Shown here in pieces: positions 19,006-27,836 of a stretch of 39,283 nt of DNA (within the stretch, counting starts at the first letter, position 1; each line of letters opens with the position of its first letter). This stretch comes from Candidatus Arcticimaribacter sp. (GTDB taxonomy: Bacteria > Bacteroidota > Bacteroidia > Flavobacteriales > Flavobacteriaceae), in NCBI GenBank assembly GCA_011526285.1, contig WTJU01000070.1, positions 1-39,283 of the forward strand, written 5' to 3'. A model generated the notes under the pieces. That model saw only the letters and a list, made by a program, of their open reading frames with translations. It did not search any database and was not told the DNA's origin. The position numbers and the translations under genes were made by a program.

Positions 19006-19566
19006 ATGGACAAAAACACGCTACGACAACACTACAAAAATAAACGTGCCGCTTTATCGAGTGAAGAGCGGGCAGATTTGAGCCTATCGATCACCAACCA
19101 ACTCCTTCTTTTACCTATTTGGGACAAGACCTATTTTCATTTGTTTATGGGGAGTGCATCACATAAGGAAGTAGATACGGAGGGAATTCTAACGCTTTTA
19201 CAAGGAAAAGACAAGCAGGTGATTTTACCACGTATGGAACCCAAAAACACACTCGCCCATATTTTGTTGACTGATGCTACTCTGATACGTCTAAATGCAT
19301 GGGGAATACCTGAGCCTGTTGAAGGGCTAGAAGTACCCCTAAAAAAGTTAGAAGTGGTTTTTGTTCCTTTATTGGCGTATGATCAAAACGGAAATAGAAT
19401 TGGATATGGTAAAGGGTATTATGATCGGTTTTTAGCCAATTGCCCTGCTACATGCATTAAAATTGGGGTGTCTTTTTTCCCGCCAGAAGATTTGATTCCC
19501 CATGAGGAAAATGACATTCCATTGAACTATTGTGTTAGCCCAAATAAAATCTATCGTTTTGGTTAA
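19006..19566 (+). CDS. 5-formyltetrahydrofolate cyclo-ligase
   Basis: ATP-dependent conversion of 5-formyl-THF to 5,10-methenyl-THF, salvaging a storage or inhibitory folate. Family hallmarks: an N-terminal basic helix with RQHYKNKRAALS, the LFMGSASHKEVDTEGIL segment, and the nucleotide/folate motif NRIGYGKGYYDRFLA. 186 aa from ATG 19006 is normal; an in-frame TTG at 18985 would add 7 unrelated residues. The stop overlaps the convergent lspA stop within the palindrome TTAA (19563-19566). Confidence 0.93.
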   Translation: MDKNTLRQHYKNKRAALSSEERADLSLSITNQLLLLPIWDKTYFHLFMGSASHKEVDTEGILTLLQGKDKQVILPRMEPKNTLAHILLTDATLIRLNAWGIPEPVEGLEVPLKKLEVVFVPLLAYDQNGNRIGYGKGYYDRFLANCPATCIKIGVSFFPPEDLIPHEENDIPLNYCVSPNKIYRFG

Positions 19567-20207
19567 CTGAAAATCTTTTTATTAAAAAACAGTAGGATTG
19601 CTACCCCAGTACTAATGGCTGTATCTGCTACGTTAAATACATATTCGAAAAACGTATAGTTTTGCCCACCAATGCCTGGCAACCATTTTGGCCAGGTCCA
19701 AGTAACCAAGGGAAATTGAAGCATGTCTACCACATGACCATAAAAAAGACCAGCATAGCCTTCTTCTGGGAAAAGTGTGGCAACTTGACCGTAACTATGG
19801 GAAAAAATTACACCATAAAAGAGAGAATCAATAAGATTACCAATGGCACCAGCAAAAATGAGACACAATGCCAAACGAAGTGATTGGGCACTTTCTCGTT
19901 TTAAAATTGAGTGAAGCCAATACCCTAAGTAACTGATGGCAACAAGGCGAAATAGGGTCAGTAATAATTTTGCAATGTCTTCACTTAAAAAAGGGAGAAT
20001 GTCATTGATCTTGGTTCCCCAAGCCATGCCTTTATTTTCGATAAATAACAATTTAAAAAACCCCCAATCAACAATGGCTCCCTGCCCATAGACGGACAAA
20101 GGGTAGTTAAGTTTAATGTAGAACTTCGACGCCTGATCTACCCCCAAAACCAATAGAATGATTAGGGCTGCGCTTTGTAAAGTAATGTTTGGAAATCGAA
20201 TTTTCAT
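19563..20207 (-). CDS. lspA: lipoprotein signal peptidase (signal peptidase II), extended form
   Basis: Inner-membrane aspartyl protease that cleaves prolipoprotein signal peptides after lipidation; it would process the lipoproteins seen in this window. Four hydrophobic segments are visible, with LGVDQASKFYIK at 21-32, IENKGMAWG at 56-64, AGAIGNLIDSLFYG at 119-132, and the catalytic aspartates D161 (GHVVDM) and D195 (FNVADTAIS). At 214 aa it is longer than the E. coli enzyme (164 aa), mainly from an insertion between the GNLID motif and VVDM (~133-157) and a second at ~171-186, the Bacteroidota-type form. ATG 20207 is preferred to a start at 20225. It is the last gene of the ileS cluster. Confidence 0.94.
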   Translation of the reverse strand: MKIRFPNITLQSAALIILLVLGVDQASKFYIKLNYPLSVYGQGAIVDWGFFKLLFIENKGMAWGTKINDILPFLSEDIAKLLLTLFRLVAISYLGYWLHSILKRESAQSLRLALCLIFAGAIGNLIDSLFYGVIFSHSYGQVATLFPEEGYAGLFYGHVVDMLQFPLVTWTWPKWLPGIGGQNYTFFEYVFNVADTAISTGVAILLFFNKKIFS

Positions 20208-20231
20208 TTGTTTTCGAAAAGTCAAAAGTAA

Positions 20232-20849
20232 CTATTTTCTATTGGATGCGTGGGAAATATTTCCGCTGTTGGATTCAAGGATTAAATCTGCTTCTGCTTT
20301 TGATGAAAAGCGGCCTTGAACTTCCCCTTTTTTTGATAGAGCAAAAACGTTTTGATTGCCATTATGTAATACAATAGGCGCCTTATTTGTTAAAATAGTT
20401 CCCTTAATTCCTGCACTTAAAATCGCTACATTCCCCTCGTTTTGTTTCAAGACAAGTTTTTTTATTTTGCCCTGAATAGTACTTTTTGCCTGTTGTATTT
20501 GAAGGGAAAGGGTCTTTGTTGTTGGGAGCTTTATCTGTAATGTGCTGGCCATCACTTTGTGTGCGCTTAGTTTATCGTGGAAAGGATCAAAACTAGGGGA
20601 AAGTTGTTCTTCTATATGCAATTCGTTCCCTATGGGTGTAGACCTCAAGCGCAATTCGTTTTGATATTCTCCCTCAGTAATGTATCGAATTTCAATCGTA
20701 GCCCGAACTTCCCCACTGATTTCAACCTGATTGGCATAGGGTAATGTGAGTTGCAGGATGGAGATTTTATCTGCAGGCCAAGACAAGTGAGAAGCGTTTT
20801 GCCCGAATAAAGGCCAAGCGAGAAGAAAAACCGCAAGTAGGCGGAGCAA
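20232..20849 (-). CDS. secreted DUF4097-like beta-repeat protein, function unknown
   Basis: About 205 aa. The strongest N-terminus starts at TTG 20849, two bases after the dksA-like stop, and gives a clean signal peptide (MLRLLAVFLLAWPLFGQ). The frame is open further up to 20945, but that part lies wholly inside the upstream gene and starts with another TTG. The mature part is a run of short beta-strands, including TLQIKLPTTKTLSLQIQQAK, KKLVLKQNEGNVAILSAG and GRFSSKAEADLILESNSGNI, the pattern of DUF4097/auto-transporter-adhesin-head-like right-handed beta-helix proteins in Bacteroidota. No catalytic motif is visible. It sits between the dksA-like gene and lspA, 24 bases before lspA, so it should be co-transcribed. 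The family call is tentative. Confidence 0.7.
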   Translation of the reverse strand: MLRLLAVFLLAWPLFGQNASHLSWPADKISILQLTLPYANQVEISGEVRATIEIRYITEGEYQNELRLRSTPIGNELHIEEQLSPSFDPFHDKLSAHKVMASTLQIKLPTTKTLSLQIQQAKSTIQGKIKKLVLKQNEGNVAILSAGIKGTILTNKAPIVLHNGNQNVFALSKKGEVQGRFSSKAEADLILESNSGNISHASNRK

Positions 20850-20851
20850 AA

Positions 20852-21235
20852 CTATTTTTGCATGTTTTTTGCTTCGATACTCAAAGTTGCGTGAGGCACC
20901 AAAATCAAACGTTCTTTTTGGATTAATTTCCCAGTTACGCGGCAAACACCATAAGTTTTGTTTTCAATTCGCATCAATGCATTTTTCAAATCACGGATGA
21001 ATTTTTCTTGACGCAATGCGAGCTGAGTATTGGCTTCTTTTGACATGGTTTCTGACCCCTCTTCAAACGCCTTAAAGGTGGGAGAGGTGTCTTCAGTTCC
21101 ATTGTTCCCATTGTTCATGTAAGAACTCTTGAGTAACTCTAAATCTTGTTTTGCTTTTTCAATTTTTTCTTCAATTAAGACCTTAAATTCCTCAAGATCT
21201 TTATCTGAATAGCGGTTTTTGATTACTTCACTCAT
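20852..21235 (-). CDS. TraR/DksA-family protein lacking most zinc ligands
   Basis: 127 aa. The N-terminus is a long coiled coil (residues ~10-90, e.g. DLEEFKVLIEEKIEKAKQDLELL), followed by a short C-terminal module YGVCRVTGKLIQKERLILVPHATLSIEAK. DksA proteins bind the RNA polymerase secondary channel and tune transcription, often with ppGpp. The canonical four-cysteine zinc finger is reduced to C98 with H115, so it may fold without zinc. The acidic coiled-coil tip of E. coli DksA is not obvious; the region around residues 41-60 (NNGNNGTEDTSPTF) would be near the tip. Its ATG overlaps the ileS stop by 4 bases (ATGA), implying translational coupling. This zinc-poor form is typical of Bacteroidota. 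Confidence 0.9.
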   Translation of the reverse strand: MSEVIKNRYSDKDLEEFKVLIEEKIEKAKQDLELLKSSYMNNGNNGTEDTSPTFKAFEEGSETMSKEANTQLALRQEKFIRDLKNALMRIENKTYGVCRVTGKLIQKERLILVPHATLSIEAKNMQK

Positions 21236-24200
21236 GGCAATAGTTTTTGTAGGTTGACTACTGTTTTAATTTGATCGAATTCAATTGTCTCCCCTTCACG
21301 AAGGCTTTTTTCAACGACAATTTTATCGGTAAGTGTTTCTTGCTGAATGTATTCTTGGTGGGTTTCTAGCACCTTGTTCAGAAGAGCATCTTCTCCCAAA
21401 TATAAAATAATTTTGTCAGTGACCTCGAGTCCGCGGTCTTTTCTTAAGTTTTGAATGCGGTTAATCATCTCGCGGGCAATGCCTTCTTCAACGAGGGCAT
21501 CATCAAGTTGAATGTCTAAGGCTACGGTCAGCCCATTACCGTTAGCAACTAACCATCCTTCAATGTCTTTTGATTCTATAAGTACATCGTTTGGTTCTAG
21601 TTGGGCGGCTTCCCCACCAATGGTAACAGCAACTGTTTCTTCGGCCTCTAGTTGTTTAATTTGCTCTTCATTTAACGCGTTGATTATGGCCACGGCTTCT
21701 TTCATATTTTTTCCAAAACGAGGCCCCAAAGCTTTAAAGTTGGGTTTGATTTCTTTTACTAAAATATCACTCGCATCATCAAGAAGTTCGATGGATTTAA
21801 CGTTAATCTCAGATTGAATTAGATCGGCTACCTTTTCAATTGCTTCTTTTTCTTGTGCATTGCGAACAGGCACCATGATTTTTTGCAAGGGTTGACGTAC
21901 TTTAATTTGCTCTTTTTTGCGAAGGGAAAGCGCTAAAGAAGAGATGGTTCTTGCTTTTCCCATACGGTCTTCTAAGGCAGGGTTTCGCAAGGAAGCGTTT
22001 GCCACAGGGAAGTGTGCTAAATGCACAGAAGCATATTGTTCGAGCTGTGTGGCTTCGCAAAGATCGCGATAGAGTTGATCGGCATAAAAAGGAGCTACAG
22101 GAGCCATTAGTTTACTCACACTTAACAAACAATCAAACAAGGTTTGGTAGGCGGCGATTTTATCTTTTTCATAGTCTCCTTTCCAAAATCTTCTTCGCGA
22201 TTGTCTCACATACCAATTGCTTAAAATCTCTTGAACAAAGTCGGCAATTAAACGTGTTGCTTTCGTAGGTTCATAGTCGTTATAAGCTTCGTCTACTTGT
22301 CCAATGAGACGATGTAGTTCTGAGAGTATCCATTGATCCATCTCTGGTCGTTCTTCAACGGGAATGCTTGTTTCATTGTAGGTAAAGTTGTCAATATTTG
22401 CATAGAGACTAAAGAAAGAATAGGTGTTGTGAAGGGTTCCGAAGAATTTCCTTGATACTTCTGCAATGCCATCCAGGTCAAATTTAAGATTGTCCCATGG
22501 ATTTGCGTTTGAAATCATGTACCATCGGGTAGCATCAGCACCATATTTTTCTAGCGTTTCAAACGGGTCGGCTGCATTGCCTAAACGTTTGGACATTTTC
22601 TGCCCGTTTTTGTCTAAGACCAGTCCGTTAGAAACTACATTTTTATAGGCAATCGAGTCGAAAACCAGTGTTCCAATGGCATGAAGTGTATAGAACCATC
22701 CCCTTGTTTGATCAACACCCTCAGCGATGTAATCAGCCGGGAACGCTTCATTGTTGTCAATCATTTCCTTATTTTCAAAAGGATAGTGCCATTGGGCATA
22801 AGGCATAGATCCTGAATCGAACCATACATCAATCAAATCGCTTTCACGGTACATGGCCTGACCACTTTCACTGCACAATACAATGGGGTCAACGGTGTTT
22901 TTGTGAAGATCGATTTGATCATAGTTTTCTTCGCTCATATTCCCCACTTCAAAGTCTTTGAAGGGGTTCTCTTTCATTAAGCCTGCCGCAATCGATTTTT
23001 CAATGGCTTCTACCAACTCTTCTACCGAGCCAACGATGGTGCTTTCTTTGCCATCTTCGGTGCGCCAAATGGGCAAGGGGATTCCCCAAAAGCGGGAACG
23101 TGATAAGTTCCAGTCGTTGGCATTGGCAAGCCAATTACCAAAACGCCCTTCTCCGGTAGCTTTGGGTTTCCAGTTAATTTTGTTGTTGTTGGCGACCATT
23201 TTGTCTCTCACATCGGTCACTTTGATGAACCAAGAATCTAGCGGATAGTAAAGGATGGGCTTGTCCGTTCGCCAACAGTTGGGATAGGAGTGAACGTATT
23301 TCTCAACTTTGAACGCACGGTTCTCTTCTTTAAGTCGTATAGCAATCTCAACATCAACTGATTTTTCGGGAGCTTCACCCTCAGGGTAATAGGCGTTTTT
23401 AACGAATTTACCCCCAATGTCAGGGAGTCCAGCATAAAACTTTCCAGCTAAGTCTACCAAAGGGACTTCATTTTCGTTTTCGTCTTTAACCAAAAGTGGC
23501 GGCACAGGTGGAGTAGCTTCTTTGGCTACTTGAGCATCATCTGCACCAAAAGTGGGAGCAGTGTGTACAATCCCAGTTCCGTCTTCTGTCGTTACAAAGT
23601 CTCCCGCTATTATTCTGAATGCGTTTTCAGGATTATTTAGCGGAAGTGGCGCTTGATGCCATAATTGCTCATAACGTATACCAATGAGTTCTTCTCCTTT
23701 GATTTCTTGTTGAATGAAGTATGGGATCTTTTTTGCTCCCGGCTCATATGAACGTAAGGCTTCTTGGTTGTCAACGGCATTGTATTTTCCTGAAAACTGT
23801 TTGTTTACAAGTGCTTTTGCCAAGAGTACCCGTATGGGCAAGTGTGTATATTGATTAAAGGTCTCTACCACCACATAATCAATTTTTTTACCCACAGTAA
23901 GCGCGGTGTTAGAGGGTAAAGTCCAGGGAGTTGTGGTCCATGCCAAGACATACAATGCATCATTCGCTTGTAAACGCACGGGTAAAGTCTCGGGTAAGGT
24001 TTTAAACATAGCTGTGATGGTGGTATCAGTCACATCACGGTAGGTGCCTGGTTGGTTTAGCTCATGGGAACTAAGACCTGTTCCGGCTTTGGGAGAGTAG
24101 GGCTGAATGGTGTAGCCCTTGTACAGCAATCCTTTGTCATAGATTTGCTTGAGCAACCACCATACGGATTCAATATATTTTGACTTATAGGTAATATAGG

Positions 24201-24639
24201 GGTCTTCCATATCTACCCAATATCCCATTTGTTCAGTGAGGCGATTCCACACATCGGTATAGCGCATCACAGCATTTTTACAGGCGTCGTTATATTCTTC
24301 TACACTAATGCTTTTTCCAATGGCGTCTTTAGTAATGCCTAACTCTTTTTCTACACCCAGCTCAACAGGAAGTCCATGCGTATCCCACCCGGCTTTTCTT
24401 TTTACTTGAAACCCTTTTTGGGTCTTGTAGCGACAAAAAATATCCTTAATGGCGCGCGCCATCACGTGGTGAATACCTGGCATCCCATTGGCCGAAGGAG
24501 GCCCCTCATAAAACACATAGGGAGGATGACCTTCACGGGTACTCACACTCTTTTCAAAGATGGATTGATCTTCCCAAAAAGAGAGGATGTCTTGTGCTGT
24601 TTGTGCGAGGTTGAGTTGCTTTCTATCCTTAAAGCTCAT
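21232..24639 (-). CDS. ileS: isoleucyl-tRNA synthetase
   Basis: Class I aminoacyl-tRNA synthetase charging tRNA-Ile, with an editing domain. The HIGH-type signature is PSANGMPGIHHV (GIHH at 55-58); the KMSKS-type signature is NGQKMSKRLGN; the CP1 editing region includes WTTTPWTLPSNTALTV and GTGIVHTAPTFGADD. The length of 1135 aa and the absence of a C-terminal zinc finger fit the longer, eukaryote-like IleS subtype found in Bacteroidota, the subtype often associated with lower mupirocin sensitivity (family knowledge, not tested here). From ATG 24639 the protein begins MSFKDRKQLNLAQTAQDIL; the longer frame to 24708 adds an unrelated cysteine-rich leader. First gene of ileS-dksA-like-DUF4097-like-lspA. 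Confidence 0.97.
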   Translation of the reverse strand: MSFKDRKQLNLAQTAQDILSFWEDQSIFEKSVSTREGHPPYVFYEGPPSANGMPGIHHVMARAIKDIFCRYKTQKGFQVKRKAGWDTHGLPVELGVEKELGITKDAIGKSISVEEYNDACKNAVMRYTDVWNRLTEQMGYWVDMEDPYITYKSKYIESVWWLLKQIYDKGLLYKGYTIQPYSPKAGTGLSSHELNQPGTYRDVTDTTITAMFKTLPETLPVRLQANDALYVLAWTTTPWTLPSNTALTVGKKIDYVVVETFNQYTHLPIRVLLAKALVNKQFSGKYNAVDNQEALRSYEPGAKKIPYFIQQEIKGEELIGIRYEQLWHQAPLPLNNPENAFRIIAGDFVTTEDGTGIVHTAPTFGADDAQVAKEATPPVPPLLVKDENENEVPLVDLAGKFYAGLPDIGGKFVKNAYYPEGEAPEKSVDVEIAIRLKEENRAFKVEKYVHSYPNCWRTDKPILYYPLDSWFIKVTDVRDKMVANNNKINWKPKATGEGRFGNWLANANDWNLSRSRFWGIPLPIWRTEDGKESTIVGSVEELVEAIEKSIAAGLMKENPFKDFEVGNMSEENYDQIDLHKNTVDPIVLCSESGQAMYRESDLIDVWFDSGSMPYAQWHYPFENKEMIDNNEAFPADYIAEGVDQTRGWFYTLHAIGTLVFDSIAYKNVVSNGLVLDKNGQKMSKRLGNAADPFETLEKYGADATRWYMISNANPWDNLKFDLDGIAEVSRKFFGTLHNTYSFFSLYANIDNFTYNETSIPVEERPEMDQWILSELHRLIGQVDEAYNDYEPTKATRLIADFVQEILSNWYVRQSRRRFWKGDYEKDKIAAYQTLFDCLLSVSKLMAPVAPFYADQLYRDLCEATQLEQYASVHLAHFPVANASLRNPALEDRMGKARTISSLALSLRKKEQIKVRQPLQKIMVPVRNAQEKEAIEKVADLIQSEINVKSIELLDDASDILVKEIKPNFKALGPRFGKNMKEAVAIINALNEEQIKQLEAEETVAVTIGGEAAQLEPNDVLIESKDIEGWLVANGNGLTVALDIQLDDALVEEGIAREMINRIQNLRKDRGLEVTDKIILYLGEDALLNKVLETHQEYIQQETLTDKIVVEKSLREGETIEFDQIKTVVNLQKLLP

Positions 24640-24717
24640 AGCGAGTAGTTCTAAAGCTGCGAAATTAAGGAATTTTATACATTTACACTTTACCCTAAAC
24701 ACCAACATAACAACCAG

Positions 24718-25314
24718 ATGAGTACTTTTGATTTCACTTTTGATCTTACACTAGAGAACAAACGAGTAGAACTTCGCCCACTTGCCAAAACAGACATCGC
24801 TTTTTTACTTCCTTTTTCCCTTAAAGAACCCGCTTTATGGGACTATTCTATTACTTCGGCAGCTGGTGAAGAAGCGCTAACAACCTATGTAGAAAATGCC
24901 CTAGCGTTACGAAACAACAAAAAGGGGTATCCTTTCTTAGTCTTTGATAAGGCCACCCAGCAAGTAGCAGGGAGTACTCGTTTTTATGACATGGATTTTC
25001 ACCACAAAACTCTTAGCCTAGGATACACTTGGTATGGAAAAAAATTTCAACGGACAGGACTTAACCGTCAATGCAAACTTTTACTCTTAACCTTTTCTTT
25101 TGAAAAACTGAAAATGGAGCGGGTAGAGTTTAGAGCAGATGCGCGAAATCAGCGCAGTTTGGATGCCATGAAAGGAATTGGTTGTACCCTAGAGGGGATA
25201 TTAAGAAATAATTGCACCTCACCGAGCGGCCGAAGAAACAGCGCAGTCTTGAGTATTTTAAAAGAAGAATGGGATGGAGGACTTAAAAATAAATTAATGG
25301 AGAAGATTCACTAA
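24718..25314 (+). CDS. GNAT family N-acetyltransferase (RimJ/RimL-like)
   Basis: 198 aa acetyl-CoA-dependent acyltransferase. N-terminal NKRVELRPLAKTDIAFLLPF is the usual RimJ/RimL-like strand-helix; the acetyl-CoA-binding region is LGYTWYGKKFQRTGLNRQCK, where the standard Q/RxxGxG loop appears as QRTGLN; the C-terminal half RVEFRADARNQRSLDAMKGIGCTLEGILRNN is the classic 'N-x-R-S-x-x-A-x-x-x-x-G' segment. The substrate is unknown; such proteins acetylate N-termini, amino acids or drugs. Single gene in a divergent position to ileS; its TAA stop overlaps the convergent TonB-receptor TAG stop (25311-25314). Confidence 0.92.
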   Translation: MSTFDFTFDLTLENKRVELRPLAKTDIAFLLPFSLKEPALWDYSITSAAGEEALTTYVENALALRNNKKGYPFLVFDKATQQVAGSTRFYDMDFHHKTLSLGYTWYGKKFQRTGLNRQCKLLLLTFSFEKLKMERVEFRADARNQRSLDAMKGIGCTLEGILRNNCTSPSGRRNSAVLSILKEEWDGGLKNKLMEKIH

Positions 25315-27836
25315 AAACGAAACTGTCCTCCCAGATTCAAACTTCTTCCCGGTGCAGAAATTCCCGAGGCAAAACTTCGGTAGTGCAGGTCAAAAATATT
25401 TTCGATTGCTGCATTTAGGCTTAAACGTTCAGTAACTCTATACTGTCCTAAAAAAGAATAGGTGCTCCAACTAGGAGATCCCGCAAAACCACTAGGGTCT
25501 TCTGCAGTAGTTACCATGGGGGTTTCTTCTAAACCATCTTCCCCTCCTAGACTATAATGCTCAGGAGATTTACTACTATTGAAACGTTGCCGCAGTAAAA
25601 GCGAAAACTTTTCTTTAGCATATTTTAAATCTACCCCTCCGTAGTAAGGCAATATAGAAGGGAGCGGACCAAGTTCTAAGTTTTCTGCGGCTGCAGTATA
25701 TGTAAATTGCGCTGTTGCGCTCAGGGGATTACTAATTCGCCAGCCTCCTTCAAAAGAAAAGCCATAAATACGACCATTTCCAATGTTGGCATTTGCCTGT
25801 GTGGTCACGATCTCATCACTAAACATTATTGTTGCAGGAGCGAGGGTGGTATGGTCTTCAGCGATAGGATAGGCCATTCGCCCAATATAGTTGCGTATAG
25901 AGCTATTGTAAAAGCGAAGGTTGAAACTAACCGTTTTGTCCATAGGGTGATACGATACCCCCCCGTCATAAGTGTACACATATTCAGGAGCTAGGTCTGG
26001 ATTTGGAACTAATAGCATTCCTTTGTCTTCTCTAATTTTTCCGAGATCGTCTACATTGGGCGATCGAAAACCGCTAGAGGCCAAAAGATTAATTCTCCAA
26101 TCTTTAGAAGGGCGATAAGCAATAGAGAAACTACCTGTTAATGCTGTATTGTTTGACGCTACTTTATCGAGCTCAGAATCGATAAGTGCAGTATCGTTCC
26201 AAGCAGCATTTAGCTGCGTGTTAGTCAATCGTGTTCCCAAAGCTACAGTCGTTTTATCATTAAGATCGAAACGGAAATTACCATAGCCAGCAATTATAGC
26301 ATATCGACTTCCGTCGCTAGGATAACGGGTTGGTATCGTGCGTTGATTTTCTTGACCTATAATCCTATTATTAGCAATTTGTAGGTCTACAGCAAATGCC
26401 TCAGATTGTATTCGGTTGTGCACCCATTCAAACCCATAGGCCACACTAAAGCGTTCTGTCTTTGCCATTTCAAAATCACCGTTGATGCTAAAAACATCTA
26501 CCTTTTCTTTTTGTGTTTCTCTGCTTAAACTAGCGAAATTTCGTTTAATTCTCGACTCATCGACTTGTTGAAAAGCAGTGGTAACGGTTCCTTTATAAAG
26601 CAATTTTTTTCGAGGAAACAGTTTTAGTTGAGGTGAAATTAACAAACGCTTTTGAGGGCCATAAAACCACTCAGCAAAGCGCAAAGTACCGTCACGCGAT
26701 TCATTGAGCTTGTCAAATCGAGGAATGTTCGAAGAATTGGAAAATTGAAGGTTGACTAATAATTGCGATTCGTTTGGAAGATTGACGACAAACTTTTGCA
26801 AAAGGTCCAATTGACTATAGCCGCTGTTTTTTTGCACATTAGGATCTTCATTGGCGGTAGGAGACGAAAAGTAGGAAGACGTGTTGTTGGCTGAATAGTT
26901 GTTTACAAGCCCCCAACTGTTGTAGCCATGTTGCCGATTTTTCCCCATACGGATATCACCAAAATCAGAATAGGTAAGGCTGGAAAAACTTGCCCAATTT
27001 TTAAAGCTTGCCTCTGTTTCAAAATGCTGAATAAAAGCATTTTGAGCACTATTGAAGTTAGTCGACACCATGGACTGCATGGTCTCTTTGTTGTTAATTT
27101 TTGGTGTTTTTGTATAGTAGTGCACAACTCCTCCTAATGCATCAGAACCATAGCCCACAGAAGAGGCACCATAGATAACCTCAACCCGTTCAATACTGTT
27201 AGGGTCAACGGTGATTGCATTTTGTAGGTGTCCAGAGCGGTAAATAGCATTGTTCATTCGAATCCCGTCTACCACTAACAACACACGATTAGCTTCAAAA
27301 CCGCGAAGTATTGGACTCCCACCTCCACCTTGTGATTTTTGTAAGCGAACCCCAGGAGCCATAAGGAGTAAATCTGCACCAGTAGTAGGCGCTTCTTTTT
27401 GAATGGCTGTTTTATCGATTAGTGAAACATGTTCTGCTATTTTCTGCGATTGTGCTGCGGTTCGTGCAACAGAGAGTACAATTTCACCCAGTTTTTTTTC
27501 GTCTAAGAAAAGCGCAACAACATGATTTTGGGCTTCAATTTCTTTAGAACTTAAATTAAGATTTTCATAGCCCATTAGCTGGAACGAAAGTTGATCTTCG
27601 GCTAAGAATTGACTCAGTTCAAAACGGCCAATTTCATTTGTCGTGGTGTAGCGGTCTTTGTATTGGTTAATAACCATTACTTGTTCTAATGGTTGTTGGG
27701 TAAACGCATCAATAACGGTAACCGTTTGTGCTTGAGCAAAGTTGGCGCAAAGCAGCAAAAGCGCAAGTTTAAAACGCTGCGTTTTAAGCAAATATTTGGT
27801 GAAGAATCGGAAGTGATTTCGGGCTTGAAAATCCAT
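25311..27836 (-). CDS. TonB-dependent outer-membrane receptor (HmuR/haem-receptor-like plug)
   Basis: 841 aa from ATG 27836. Signal peptide, then a carboxypeptidase-regulatory-like domain (~38-115, VIDAFTQQPLEQVMVIN... ISLSTKE-type fold), plug domain (~140-240) with LLLMAPGVRLQKSQGGGGSP, ILRGFEANRVLLVVDGIRMN and VEVIYGASSVGYGSDALGG, and a beta-barrel ending in the C-terminal aromatic F (LNLGGQFRF). The plug wording NRVLLVVDGIRMNNAIYRSGHLQN resembles haemoglobin/haem-type receptors, but the ligand is not provable. The start is uncertain: ATG 27836 and ATG 27851 lie inside recO, while TTG 27791 overlaps the recO stop by 8 bases and gives a compact signal peptide (MLKTQRFKLALLLLCANFAQA). No SusD partner is adjacent, arguing against a glycan-import pair. 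Confidence 0.93.
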   Translation of the reverse strand: MDFQARNHFRFFTKYLLKTQRFKLALLLLCANFAQAQTVTVIDAFTQQPLEQVMVINQYKDRYTTTNEIGRFELSQFLAEDQLSFQLMGYENLNLSSKEIEAQNHVVALFLDEKKLGEIVLSVARTAAQSQKIAEHVSLIDKTAIQKEAPTTGADLLLMAPGVRLQKSQGGGGSPILRGFEANRVLLVVDGIRMNNAIYRSGHLQNAITVDPNSIERVEVIYGASSVGYGSDALGGVVHYYTKTPKINNKETMQSMVSTNFNSAQNAFIQHFETEASFKNWASFSSLTYSDFGDIRMGKNRQHGYNSWGLVNNYSANNTSSYFSSPTANEDPNVQKNSGYSQLDLLQKFVVNLPNESQLLVNLQFSNSSNIPRFDKLNESRDGTLRFAEWFYGPQKRLLISPQLKLFPRKKLLYKGTVTTAFQQVDESRIKRNFASLSRETQKEKVDVFSINGDFEMAKTERFSVAYGFEWVHNRIQSEAFAVDLQIANNRIIGQENQRTIPTRYPSDGSRYAIIAGYGNFRFDLNDKTTVALGTRLTNTQLNAAWNDTALIDSELDKVASNNTALTGSFSIAYRPSKDWRINLLASSGFRSPNVDDLGKIREDKGMLLVPNPDLAPEYVYTYDGGVSYHPMDKTVSFNLRFYNSSIRNYIGRMAYPIAEDHTTLAPATIMFSDEIVTTQANANIGNGRIYGFSFEGGWRISNPLSATAQFTYTAAAENLELGPLPSILPYYGGVDLKYAKEKFSLLLRQRFNSSKSPEHYSLGGEDGLEETPMVTTAEDPSGFAGSPSWSTYSFLGQYRVTERLSLNAAIENIFDLHYRSFASGISAPGRSLNLGGQFRF

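Noticed and set aside
25311-27836. Naming the TonB receptor as SusC or a specific haem receptor
   Set aside because: There is no adjacent SusD gene, and the haem-receptor-like plug wording is not proof of ligand.
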